A stretch of 64,000 nucleotides of DNA, taken from Frederiksenia canicola. GTDB lineage: Bacteria; Pseudomonadota; Gammaproteobacteria; Enterobacterales; Pasteurellaceae. The translations under genes were made by a program, and so were the position numbers. The stretch is taken from assembly GCF_011455495.1 (NCBI RefSeq), contig NZ_CP015029.1:868740-932739 (forward strand). Direction: 5' to 3'. The notes under the pieces were generated by a model. It saw only the letters and a list, made by a program, of their open reading frames with translations, was not told the DNA's origin and made no database searches. Position 1 is the first letter of the stretch. Each line of letters opens with the position of its first letter. Positions 1 to 7,268 of this stretch are shown here, in pieces.

Positions 1-644
1 TAGATGGTGGTCCCCTTGGCGAATTGCAGTATGAAAACTTCAACGCAGACGGAGCAACAGTCACTCTTTTTGGTCGTAGCGTTCACCCAGGCACAGCCAA
101 AGGCAAAATGATCAACGCATGGGAGCGAGCTTGCGAATTTCACAGCCGTTTGCCAGCCCATTTAACCCCAGCAGAAAGCGAACAGCGAGAAGGTTTCATT
201 ATGCTTGGCGGTATTGACGGCGGCATCGATCGTACTGAACTGCATTATATTTTGCGTAGCTTCAGCCGTGAAGAATTAGCTAGCTTCGGCGAAATGTTGC
301 GATCTACAATGTCTGAAATGCAAAACGTGTACGGTGAGCATTGTGGTAAAGTGGAAATCACCGAGCAGTACCGCAATATGTACGAGGTGTTGGAAAACCA
401 TAAATATCTCATCGACATCGCCCAAAACGTGATGCAAGCCCAAGGTATCAAACCGATTTTAGAGCCAATTCGTGGTGGCACTGATGGCTCGCGCCTCTCT
501 TTTATGGGCTTGCCTTGCCCGAACTTGTTCACTGGGGGTGAAAACTTCCATGGTAAATTTGAATTTATTTCTGTTGATGTGATGGAGCAAGCTACCCAAG
601 TGGTTATTGGCATCGCTAAGGCTTTTACTGAGTACGAGTTTTAG
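1..644 (+). CDS. pepT: Peptidase T, C-terminal part (cut by window edge)
   Basis: This is the C-terminal part of tripeptidase T, a cytoplasmic zinc aminopeptidase of the M20 family that releases the N-terminal residue from tripeptides. The frame is open from base 3 and stops at TAG 642-644, so the N-terminal half lies outside the window. Family landmarks are visible: DGGPLGEL at the edge, the dimerisation-domain motif VHPGTAKGKMINA, the substrate-binding RGGTDGSRLSFMG, and PCPNLFTGG followed by a conserved His in NFHGKFEF. Residue-by-residue similarity to E. coli PepT runs to the C-terminus. It is followed by a USS and a strong terminator, so it is probably the last gene of its transcript. 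Confidence 0.95.
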   Translation, partial: DGGPLGELQYENFNADGATVTLFGRSVHPGTAKGKMINAWERACEFHSRLPAHLTPAESEQREGFIMLGGIDGGIDRTELHYILRSFSREELASFGEMLRSTMSEMQNVYGEHCGKVEITEQYRNMYEVLENHKYLIDIAQNVMQAQGIKPILEPIRGGTDGSRLSFMGLPCPNLFTGGENFHGKFEFISVDVMEQATQVVIGIAKAFTEYEF

Positions 645-649
645 GGCTG

Positions 650-681
650 ACAAGCGGTCAGATCTGGCAAAAATTTTGCAA
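650..681 (+). repeat. DNA uptake signal sequence, extended form
   Basis: The core ACAAGCGGT is followed by CA and, at fixed spacing, by ATTTTGCAAA. The same layout with the same 22-base 3' part recurs at 7113, at 19547 (core with one mismatch) and inside mobAB at 43658. Perfect cores in the window: plus strand 650, 7113, 12293, 18618 (within 16S), 24041, 25514, 28876, 30577, 36116, 39792, 41985, 48106, 54108, 56256, 61879; minus strand 12342, 13608, 16467, 17337, 24026, 27172, 28932, 31443, 32200, 33889, 34551, 44185, 48291, 56305, 59152, 61928, 63114. Confidence 0.9.
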
Positions 682-707
682 ATCAGCTTGGTGGTATCGA
701 AGAATGA

Positions 708-740
708 AAAAATCGGCATCTTATTTGGATGCCGATTTTT
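708..740. terminator. Bidirectional terminator between pepT and panF
   Basis: A 13-bp perfect stem (708-720 with 728-740, left arm AAAAATCGGCATC) has a 7-base loop, with A-tract and T-tract at either end. It can stop the convergent pepT (plus) and panF (minus) transcripts. Confidence 0.85.
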
Positions 741-753
741 TTATGATGTTGCC

Positions 754-2178
754 CTATTTTTGTTTTCCGAATTGGTTACCGATTAAAAAAGCCACCAAGC
801 CGATAATGAGTGCGGGAACGATAGTGTGGAAGCTAAGAATTTTGATACCAAAACTGCTCATCAAAACATAACTACCAAGCCCTGCGATCATTGAACAGAT
901 TGCCCCTGTCGCATTCGCTTTTTCCCAGTAAAGTCCAAGTACGATCACCCATAAGAAGGTTGCTTCTAAGCCACCAAGTGAGAGTAAGTTCAACCAAATC
1001 AACATATCAGGTGGGTTGAACGCCAGTAAAAATACGCCTGTGGTGAGGGTTAATGTTGTTAGAGTAGAAAACAGTTTGAGTTTGCTCTCGTTTTGGGCTG
1101 CACTTGGTTTGATCGCCAGATAGAGATCCTTGATCATCGTAGAAGAGGATTGGATCAACATCGAGTCGATAGAGGACATAATTGCCGCCATTGGGGCAGC
1201 TAAGAAAATGCCGACAATCACTGGCGGCAGCACTTGCAACATCAACGTTGGGATCACTTGATCGACCACTTTCAAGTCAGGCGAAACCGCACGTCCTAAA
1301 GCCCCTGCTAAGTGCATTCCGAGCATCAAAAACGATACCACGATAGTGCCGATAATCATTGCATGGTGTAATGCGTTACTGTCTTTATATGCCATACTGC
1401 GAACGGCAAGCTGAGGCAAACCAACCAAACCAAAGCAGACCAGTACCCAGAACGAAGTCATAAACGTGAAATCGAGCGGACGCTCATCAATGCCGTAAGG
1501 GGTGATTAACTGCGGGTTAATCGCTTCTAATTGATTGATAATTGGCTCAACGCCACCCGCGGCATAAATGACCCCACCGAGCAATAATGCGGTTCCAACC
1601 ATCATCACCAAGCCTTGAATAGTATCGGTTAACACTACCGCACGAAAACCACCGATAAAGGTATAAACCCCAACGGTGAGTGCAAAAATCAGCAGTGACA
1701 TTCCGTAAGAAATACCCAGTGTGGTCTCAAGCAAACGCCCTGCTCCAATGAATTGTACTACCATCATCGCAAAGAAAGAGAGCAACAACGCAAGGCTTGA
1801 AAGCCATACAATCACAGGGCTTTTATAGCGAGCGAGCAACATATCGTTAATCGTTACACTATTATTTTTACGGGCTAAAATCGCAAATTTTTTACCTAAT
1901 GCCCCGAGAGATAAAATCACCGCAGGCACTTGGATCATCGCAAGCAACACCCAGCCTAAGCCGTATTTATACGCAGCCCCAGGGCCACCAATAAAGCTAC
2001 TTGCTCCGACATAAGTTGCCGCCATTGTCATTGCCAACACAAAACCTGACATTGAGCGACCACCAACGTAATATTCCGTTAAAAATGAACCACTTGCACG
2101 TTTACGATAGGCATAAAACGCCACGCCAAATACAAATAGCAAATAGGCGATAAGCGGTATTAATACGGCAAAATCCAT
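754..2178 (-). CDS. panF: Sodium/pantothenate symporter
   Basis: This inner-membrane symporter of the sodium:solute symporter (SSS) family imports pantothenate, the coenzyme A precursor, with sodium. The 474-residue protein is close to E. coli PanF in length (about 480) and is almost wholly hydrophobic, with about a dozen membrane segments. The SSS region reading GGRSMSGFVLAMTMAATYVG near residues 40-60 and the segment IGGFRAVVLTDTIQG near 175 are typical. The ATG directly follows the TAA of yhdT, and its ribosome binding site GGAGG lies inside the yhdT end. The yhdT-panF pair is the same as in E. coli, which supports the assignment. Confidence 0.93.
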   Translation of the reverse strand: MDFAVLIPLIAYLLFVFGVAFYAYRKRASGSFLTEYYVGGRSMSGFVLAMTMAATYVGASSFIGGPGAAYKYGLGWVLLAMIQVPAVILSLGALGKKFAILARKNNSVTINDMLLARYKSPVIVWLSSLALLLSFFAMMVVQFIGAGRLLETTLGISYGMSLLIFALTVGVYTFIGGFRAVVLTDTIQGLVMMVGTALLLGGVIYAAGGVEPIINQLEAINPQLITPYGIDERPLDFTFMTSFWVLVCFGLVGLPQLAVRSMAYKDSNALHHAMIIGTIVVSFLMLGMHLAGALGRAVSPDLKVVDQVIPTLMLQVLPPVIVGIFLAAPMAAIMSSIDSMLIQSSSTMIKDLYLAIKPSAAQNESKLKLFSTLTTLTLTTGVFLLAFNPPDMLIWLNLLSLGGLEATFLWVIVLGLYWEKANATGAICSMIAGLGSYVLMSSFGIKILSFHTIVPALIIGLVAFLIGNQFGKQK

Positions 2179-2409
2179 TTATTTGTCCTCCAAATCGATC
2201 GCTTTGTATACCGTTTTGATTACTATTGTGGTGAGCAACACAAATAAAATTGGCAAATAAATGCACGCCAACTCAAACCAAATCGGAAAGCCTAAAAGGC
2301 CCCGTCCCGTTGGCGAAAAGTAGGCAAATCCAACCCAACCTGCGAGATAAAACAGCGTCAGCCATAACGACCAACGCACTTCTCGCATTATTTGCTGTGA
2401 ATGTTTCAT
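2179..2409 (-). CDS. yhdT: YhdT-like small membrane protein (DUF997)
   Basis: This 76-residue protein has two hydrophobic segments (about residues 15-35 and 42-68) and a charged C-terminus, consistent with a small two-pass inner-membrane protein of the DUF997 family. Its function is not known. It sits directly upstream of panF with no intergenic base, and the panF ribosome binding site lies in its last codons. The two are therefore co-transcribed and probably translationally coupled, as in E. coli. It may assist the symporter, but this is inference from gene order only. A GGAGG-type ribosome binding site precedes the ATG. Confidence 0.8.
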   Translation of the reverse strand: MKHSQQIMREVRWSLWLTLFYLAGWVGFAYFSPTGRGLLGFPIWFELACIYLPILFVLLTTIVIKTVYKAIDLEDK

Positions 2410-2437
2410 TTTTCCTCCAGATTATTCACAAAGTCAC

Positions 2438-2460
2438 AAAAAAAGCGGGATAATCCCGCT
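2438..2460 (-). terminator. metJ terminator
   Basis: On the minus strand a 7-bp stem (AGCGGGA / TCCCGCT, 2444-2460) with a 3-base loop is followed by a run of T. It lies about 30 bases after the metJ stop codon. Confidence 0.85.
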
Positions 2461-2492
2461 CATAAAGGAGAATTCATCATCAATGAATTACT

Positions 2493-2765
2493 CTAATGAT
2501 CATTTTTTTCTTCTTCATCGGTACGATCTTTCATCAACTCTTCATCTGTTGGTAAAGGCTGACCTGTGAATGCGTGTAAAAAGGCTTCACAGAGTAGTTC
2601 ACTATTTGTTGCGTGGCGAAGATTACGAATTTGGCGACGAGTACGTTCGTTGGTCAAAATTTCCAACACTTTAATTGGAATTGACACCGTAATTTTTTTC
2701 ACCTGCTCGCTTTTTTTGCCGTGTTCTGCATACGGGCTAATGTATTCACCATTCCATTCTGCCAT
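2493..2765 (-). CDS. metJ: Methionine repressor MetJ, short C-terminus
   Basis: MetJ is the ribbon-helix-helix repressor that, with S-adenosylmethionine as corepressor, binds tandem 8-bp met boxes and shuts down methionine biosynthesis genes. Residues 1-75 are nearly identical to E. coli Met[21 protein letters not shown] at the start, the DNA-contacting beta strand [15 protein letters not shown], and [20 protein letters not shown]. The family is usually about 105 residues, but this protein stops at 90 after DEEEKNDH and lacks the usual C-terminal helix. The alternative frames do not restore it. The gene stands alone, with its own terminator and an autoregulatory operator upstream. Confidence 0.93.
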   Translation of the reverse strand: MAEWNGEYISPYAEHGKKSEQVKKITVSIPIKVLEILTNERTRRQIRNLRHATNSELLCEAFLHAFTGQPLPTDEELMKDRTDEEEKNDH

Positions 2766-2798
2766 TTTCAGTACCTAAAAATAAAAAACTTAGCTATC

Positions 2799-2827
2799 AT
2801 TTTAATCAAAAGTCGTTATGTTCGCAA
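2799..2827 (-). promoter_or_regulatory. metJ sigma-70 promoter
   Basis: On the minus strand TTGCGA (2822-2827) and TAAAAT (2799-2804) are separated by exactly 17 bases, followed by metJ at 2765. The met boxes overlap the -35 element and extend just upstream of it. Confidence 0.6.
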
Positions 2828-2846
2828 TCTAGACGTCTAGATTCCT
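2823..2846. promoter_or_regulatory. met-box operator of metJ
   Basis: A perfect consensus met box AGACGTCT lies at 2831-2838. It is flanked in 8-bp register by AGATTCCT (2839-2846, 5 of 8 matches) and CGCAATCT (2823-2830, 4 of 8). Tandem 8-bp boxes are the known MetJ binding mode. The position over the metJ promoter indicates autoregulation. Confidence 0.8.
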
Positions 2847-2895
2847 AGTTTTAATGTTATGATTTTATTTATTTGAACCTATAAAGGATATCGCC

Positions 2896-3690
2896 ATGAA
2901 ACCAATACCAACGCTTCCAGCTGGGCTTTCTCTTATCAAACATAACCAGTTGGATATTTTGTATATTCAGCATACCTCTTTTCACGCAAAGGTCGCCTTG
3001 CAAGGGGCGCAACTATTGAGCTGGCAGCCAACCCCGTGTTCACAAGATGTGATTTGGCTGAGTGACGTTGAGCCATTTGAAACAGGTGTGGCAATACGTG
3101 GCGGTGTACCGATTTGTTATCCGTGGTTTGGGGGCGTAAAACAGCCTGCCCACGGGACGGCTCGTAATCGTTTATGGACACTCACTAAAGTCGATGTCCT
3201 TGCTGATCGTGTGTTGTTAGAACTCGCTTTGGAAGACGAAGCGTTAATGCAAATGGAATTAGGCTCTGAATGTCGTTTAACCTTCACCCATCTTGCCGCA
3301 AAGCCTGCTCAAGTCGCGTTGCATAGCTATTTCAAGGTAGCGGATATTGCCCAAATTGAGTTACATAACTTGCCCAATGAGAGTTTCAATTCGGTTGAAC
3401 AGACCATGCAAGCGGTCACTTCCCCAAGAAAATTTGCAAATTTAGTCGATGAAATTTACACCGCAAATGGTTTGCCAACCGTGATCATCGATCCAATTGC
3501 AAAACGTCAAATTAATGTTGAGCATCAAAATGCCAGTGAAGTAGTGGTGTGGAATCCGTGGCACAAAGCGATGTCAGGAATGAACGAAGCAGGGCATAAA
3601 ACGATGGTTTGCGTTGAAACCGCCCGCATTCATCGCTTGTTAAATCAAGGCGAAACGGTCACGGCAAAATTCAGCGTAGAAGCACTTTAA
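2896..3690 (+). CDS. yeaD: D-hexose-6-phosphate mutarotase (aldose 1-epimerase family)
   Basis: This 264-residue protein resembles YeaD, a beta-sandwich enzyme that interconverts the alpha and beta anomers of glucose-6-phosphate and related sugars in the cytoplasm. Visible landmarks are QGAQLLSWQP near residue 37, AIRGGVPICYPWFG near 67 with its conserved Arg, GTARNRLWTL near 85, LHSYFKV with the catalytic His, and the late VVWNPWHKAMSGM and VCVETA motifs. The ATG at 2896 has an AAGGA sequence upstream. It is transcribed divergently from metJ and ends before a hairpin, so it is probably monocistronic. Confidence 0.88.
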   Translation: MKPIPTLPAGLSLIKHNQLDILYIQHTSFHAKVALQGAQLLSWQPTPCSQDVIWLSDVEPFETGVAIRGGVPICYPWFGGVKQPAHGTARNRLWTLTKVDVLADRVLLELALEDEALMQMELGSECRLTFTHLAAKPAQVALHSYFKVADIAQIELHNLPNESFNSVEQTMQAVTSPRKFANLVDEIYTANGLPTVIIDPIAKRQINVEHQNASEVVVWNPWHKAMSGMNEAGHKTMVCVETARIHRLLNQGETVTAKFSVEAL

Positions 3691-3723
3691 GTTCATTTTG
3701 TGATATGATTTGCCACACACAGA

Positions 3724-3745
3724 GCGGGGGGTTAACCCGCCTTTT
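3724..3745 (+). terminator. Terminator after yeaD
   Basis: A short GC stem (GCGGG 3724-3728 with CCCGC 3736-3740, 7-base loop) is followed by CTTTTCTTT, between yeaD and hemE. Confidence 0.55.
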
Positions 3746-3793
3746 CTTTGATGTTATTTTTCGGGTGAATAAATACGCCCAACGGAATGCTAT

Positions 3794-4858
3794 ATGACCA
3801 CTCTCAAAAACGATCGCTATTTAAAAGCCCTATTGCGTGAACCTGTTGATATGACGCCAGTATGGATGATGCGTCAAGCGGGGCGTTATCTACCTGAATA
3901 TAAAGCAACCCGTGCTCAAGCAGGGGATTTTATGTCCCTTTGCCGCAATGCGGATTTAGCTTGTGAAGTCACTTTACAGCCTTTACGTCGTTACGATCTT
4001 GATGCCGCAATTTTATTCTCTGACATTTTGACCATTCCCGATGCGATGGGGTTAGGGCTGAGTTTTGGGGCTGGCGAAGGTCCGAAATTTGCTCACCCAA
4101 TCGAACGCAAAGCGGATGTGGATAATTTGCCTATTCCTGATCCTGAAGGTGAATTGCAATATGTAATGAATGCGGTGCGAACCATTCGCCGTGAATTAAA
4201 GGGTGAAGTGCCGTTGATTGGCTTTTCAGGCAGCCCGTGGACGCTTGCCACTTATATGGTTGAAGGCGGTTCAAGCAAGGCTTTCACCAAAATCAAAAAA
4301 ATGCTCTATACCGATCCAAAACTGCTACATTGCTTGTTAGATAAACTGGCTAACAGCGTGATCTTATATTTGAATGCTCAAATCAAAGCAGGGGCACAGT
4401 CGGTGATGGTATTCGACACTTGGGGGGGCGTATTGGCTCATCGTGATTACAAGGAATTTTCGCTGCAATATATGCACAAAATCGTGGACGGTTTACTTCG
4501 TGAAAATGACGGTCGCCGTGTGCCAGTTACCCTGTTCACTAAAGGCGGTGGTTTATGGCTAGAGGCGATTGCCGATACTGGCTGCGATGCTGTGGGCTTG
4601 GATTGGACGGTGGATATTGCCGATGCCCGTGCAAGAGTTGGGCATAAAGTAGCGTTGCAAGGCAATATGGATCCAAGCGTACTATACGCCTCGCCAGAAC
4701 GCATTGAACAAGAGGTGCAAGCGATTTTAGCTGGCTTTGGCAATGGCTCAGGGCACGTTTTCAACCTTGGACACGGTATTCACCAAGATGTGCCAGAACA
4801 AAGCCCGAAAGTGTTTGTCGATGCGATCCACACATTTTCGAAGTCATATCATCAATAA
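3794..4858 (+). CDS. hemE: Uroporphyrinogen decarboxylase
   Basis: HemE is a cytoplasmic haem-biosynthesis enzyme. It removes four carboxyl groups from uroporphyrinogen III to give coproporphyrinogen III without a cofactor. The 354-residue length is the usual size. The signature [15 protein letters not shown] near residues 21-35 carries the substrate-binding Arg residues, and [11 protein letters not shown] carries the conserved Asp. [17 protein letters not shown] and the late [14 protein letters not shown] complete the family pattern. It is followed after 11 bases by yjaG and then hupA, the same order as in E. coli (minus nfi), so hemE-yjaG are probably co-transcribed. Confidence 0.96.
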   Translation: MTTLKNDRYLKALLREPVDMTPVWMMRQAGRYLPEYKATRAQAGDFMSLCRNADLACEVTLQPLRRYDLDAAILFSDILTIPDAMGLGLSFGAGEGPKFAHPIERKADVDNLPIPDPEGELQYVMNAVRTIRRELKGEVPLIGFSGSPWTLATYMVEGGSSKAFTKIKKMLYTDPKLLHCLLDKLANSVILYLNAQIKAGAQSVMVFDTWGGVLAHRDYKEFSLQYMHKIVDGLLRENDGRRVPVTLFTKGGGLWLEAIADTGCDAVGLDWTVDIADARARVGHKVALQGNMDPSVLYASPERIEQEVQAILAGFGNGSGHVFNLGHGIHQDVPEQSPKVFVDAIHTFSKSYHQ

Positions 4859-4869
4859 AAGGAAATCCT

Positions 4870-5460
4870 ATGCGAAACCCTATCCATAAACGTATGGAAC
4901 GTTTTGAGAGTTGGCAACATCTTGTTTTTATGGCGTGTTTATGCGAACGAATGATGCCAAATTTCCAACTATTTTGTGAAGTGAGCAAGCGGGCAGATCA
5001 GGCAAAAGTTTTTCAAAATATACTAAATCTCGTTTGGGAGTTTCTCACAGTGAAGGGGGCGAAGATCAATTTTGAAAATCAGTTGGAAAAATTAGAAGAC
5101 ATCATCCCTGATGTTAATCAATACGATTTTTACGGAGTTTTCCCCGCTCAAGATGCATGCGAAGCCTTGTCAGAGCTGTTGCATGCGATTATCGCAGGCG
5201 AAACACTCGAACAGGCGGTCAAAATTAGCCAACTTTCGCTTGCAACGGTAGCAACTTATTTAGAAACTCAGCTCGATCGTGAATTAAACGAGCAAGAGCT
5301 TAAGAATGCTATTGAAATTCAGGAGGAATTAGATGTGCAATGGCAGATCTACAGATTGTTGAATGAGCGTGAAGAACGCGATGTAGAATTGATTTTAGGC
5401 CTGAAAAATGAGATTAGAGAGAGTGGAGTCAGCAATATTGGGTTAAATTTTAATCAATAA
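4870..5460 (+). CDS. yjaG: YjaG-like protein (DUF416)
   Basis: This 196-residue soluble, acidic protein of the DUF416 family is unusually rich in Glu and Leu and is probably all-helical. It has no signal peptide or membrane segment. The opening RFESWQHLVFMACLCERMMPNFQLF matches the conserved N-terminal part of the family in its spacing of aromatic and acidic residues. Its function is unknown. It lies 11 bases after hemE and upstream of hupA, the same neighbourhood as E. coli yjaG, which is the strongest support for the name. An AAAGGA ribosome binding site precedes the ATG at 4870. Confidence 0.82.
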   Translation: MRNPIHKRMERFESWQHLVFMACLCERMMPNFQLFCEVSKRADQAKVFQNILNLVWEFLTVKGAKINFENQLEKLEDIIPDVNQYDFYGVFPAQDACEALSELLHAIIAGETLEQAVKISQLSLATVATYLETQLDRELNEQELKNAIEIQEELDVQWQIYRLLNEREERDVELILGLKNEIRESGVSNIGLNFNQ

Positions 5461-5599
5461 ATGTGATGTAGGTAACAATTTTTGCATTATTTGCTTTGAG
5501 AATAAGCGGGTTTGAATTAAGCTATCACCGCATTTACGCAAATCTAAGTTTAGGCATAACAGCCAGTAATAACAATAAATCTTTTAGAGGATACAACCA

Positions 5600-5872
5600 A
5601 TGAACAAAACTGAGTTAATTGATGCGATCGCAGCAGCGGCACACTTAAGCAAAAAAGACGCAAAAGCAGCATTAGAAGCGACTTTAGAAGCAATTTCTGG
5701 CAGCCTTAAAAAAGGTGATGCCGTACAACTAATCGGTTTCGGTACTTTCAAAGTAAACCACCGCAAAGCTCGTACAGGTCGTAATCCAAAAACTAACGAA
5801 GCAATCGAAATCCCAGCAGCTAACGTACCGGCATTCGTTGCAGGTAAAGCATTAAAAGATTTAGTGAAATAA
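5600..5872 (+). CDS. hupA: DNA-binding protein HU
   Basis: HU is an abundant nucleoid protein that binds and bends DNA as a dimer without strong sequence preference. The 90-residue protein shows the family pattern throughout: [11 protein letters not shown] at the start, the helical body, [18 protein letters not shown] near 48-64 (the beta arm that enters the minor groove), and the terminal [10 protein letters not shown]. The hemE-yjaG-hupA order and close similarity to E. coli HU-alpha favour hupA over hupB. Codon use is strongly biased to common codons, as expected for a highly expressed gene. A GAGG ribosome binding site and a terminator flank it. Confidence 0.95.
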   Translation: MNKTELIDAIAAAAHLSKKDAKAALEATLEAISGSLKKGDAVQLIGFGTFKVNHRKARTGRNPKTNEAIEIPAANVPAFVAGKALKDLVK

Positions 5873-5896
5873 TTCTTTTCCCATCCTATTTTATGT

Positions 5897-5922
5897 AAGC
5901 CTAGAGATATTCTAGGCTTTTT
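5897..5922 (+). terminator. hupA terminator
   Basis: A perfect 9-bp stem, AAGCCTAGA (5897-5905) with TCTAGGCTT (5911-5919), has a 5-base loop and runs into TTTTT. Confidence 0.85.
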
Positions 5923-5962
5923 GCGTTTATTCGCCTTGTCAGCTAAAATAGTGCGATTTTAT

Positions 5963-6021
5963 GTAGGTGGATTTAAGCCACCATTTCTTTTCACTTATTG
6001 GTGGGCTAAAACCCATCCTAC
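5963..6021. repeat. Imperfect inverted repeat in the prfA 5' region
   Basis: The left arm GTAGGTGGATTTAAGCCACC (5963-5982) and right arm (6000-6021, beginning GGTGGGCTAAAACCC and ending TCCTAC) are imperfect reverse complements around a 17-base loop. The right arm ends 8 bases before the prfA ATG and occupies the place of a ribosome binding site. It may be a small palindromic (REP-like) element. Confidence 0.6.
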
Positions 6022-6029
6022 TTTGTATT

Positions 6030-7109
6030 ATGAAACAGTCGATTATTACTAAATTAGAAAGCCTAAGCGAACGCCACGAAGAACTCCAAGCCTTGTTGGG
6101 CGATGCATCTGTCATTAGCGATCAAGATAAATTCCGAGCCTATTCCAAAGAATATTCCCAACTGGAAGAAGTGGTTGGGGCATTTAACCGCTGGAACAAA
6201 TTACACCGCGATATCGAAGAAGCTCAATTTTTGCTTGATGATCCCGATATGAAAGAGATTGCTGCCGAAGAAATTGAGCAGAACAAAGCTGAAATCGAAC
6301 AAGTCGAACAGCAATTACAAATCTTATTATTACCAAAAGATCCAAACGATGAATACAACGCTTTCCTTGAAATTCGTGCAGGCACAGGCGGTGATGAGGC
6401 GGGCATTTTCGCTGGCGATTTATACCGTATGTATAGCCGTTACTGCGAAGGTAAACGCTGGCGAATTGAAGAGCTTTCCGCTAACGAAAGTGAACAGGGG
6501 GGCTACAAAGAGATCATCGTTAAAATCAGCGGTGAAGGTGTTTATGGTCAGCTCAAATTTGAGTCGGGCGGGCACCGTGTTCAACGTGTTCCAAAGACCG
6601 AATCTCAAGGGCGTATTCACACTTCCGCTTGCACAGTGGCGGTAATGCCAGAATTGCCAGAATCAGAAATGCCAGAGATCAATCCGTCGGATTTACGCAT
6701 TGATACTTACCGCTCATCGGGTGCGGGTGGTCAGCACGTGAACACTACGGATTCTGCGGTGCGAATTACCCACATTCCAACAGGCATCGTGGTAGAGTGT
6801 CAAGACGAGCGTTCCCAGCACAAAAACAAAGCCAAAGCGTTGGCTGTGTTGGCTTCTCGTATCGTCCAAGTGGAGAAAGAAAAACAAGCCCAAGAGCAAG
6901 CAGACACTCGCCGTAATTTGCTCGGTTCGGGCGACCGTTCCGATAAAATCCGCACATACAACTACCCACAAGGGCGTGTAACTGACCACCGTATCAACTT
7001 GACGGTTTACCGCCTTGATGAAGTGATGAACGGTAAGATCGACGAATTGATCCAACCTATTATCACTGAATATCAAGCGGATCAACTTGCGGCGTTGTCC
7101 GATCAATAG
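6030..7109 (+). CDS. prfA: Peptide chain release factor 1
   Basis: RF1 recognises UAA and UAG in the ribosomal A site and triggers peptide release. The start is set at the ATG at 6030 ([12 protein letters not shown]), giving 359 residues, the usual RF1 length; the in-frame extension back to a GTG at 5967 has no counterpart in the family. The catalytic GGQ sits in [18 protein letters not shown], and [17 protein letters not shown] and [21 protein letters not shown] are typical of class I release factors. Oddly, no Shine-Dalgarno sequence is visible before the ATG; the space is taken by an inverted repeat. hemK/prmC, which methylates the GGQ Gln and often follows prfA, is absent here. Confidence 0.95.
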   Translation: MKQSIITKLESLSERHEELQALLGDASVISDQDKFRAYSKEYSQLEEVVGAFNRWNKLHRDIEEAQFLLDDPDMKEIAAEEIEQNKAEIEQVEQQLQILLLPKDPNDEYNAFLEIRAGTGGDEAGIFAGDLYRMYSRYCEGKRWRIEELSANESEQGGYKEIIVKISGEGVYGQLKFESGGHRVQRVPKTESQGRIHTSACTVAVMPELPESEMPEINPSDLRIDTYRSSGAGGQHVNTTDSAVRITHIPTGIVVECQDERSQHKNKAKALAVLASRIVQVEKEKQAQEQADTRRNLLGSGDRSDKIRTYNYPQGRVTDHRINLTVYRLDEVMNGKIDELIQPIITEYQADQLAALSDQ

Positions 7110-7151
7110 CCTACAAGCGGTCAGTTTATGTCAAAATTTTGCAAAACTTTT

Positions 7152-7176
7152 GGAACGTTGGCTATGCCAACGCTCC
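7152..7176. repeat. Short palindrome after prfA
   Basis: GGAACGTTGGC (7152-7162) and GCCAACGCTCC (7166-7176) form an 11-bp stem with one mismatch and a 3-base loop. It resembles other short GC-rich palindromes at 15066 and 54086 in placement (intergenic, next to a USS). Confidence 0.5.
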
Positions 7177-7230
7177 CGAAGCCGAGAACAACTTCTCTAA
7201 AGACGTTGTGAGTAATATGTCTGTTTAGAC

Positions 7231-7268
7231 AATGGGGAGGCTATTTTGATTAGCATCCCCATTTTGTT
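7231..7268. terminator. Terminator between prfA and carB
   Basis: A 13-base stem with one mismatch (AATGGGGAGGCTA 7231-7243 with TAGCATCCCCATT 7251-7263) is followed on the plus strand by a T-rich stretch. It sits between the convergent ends of prfA and carB. Confidence 0.7.
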
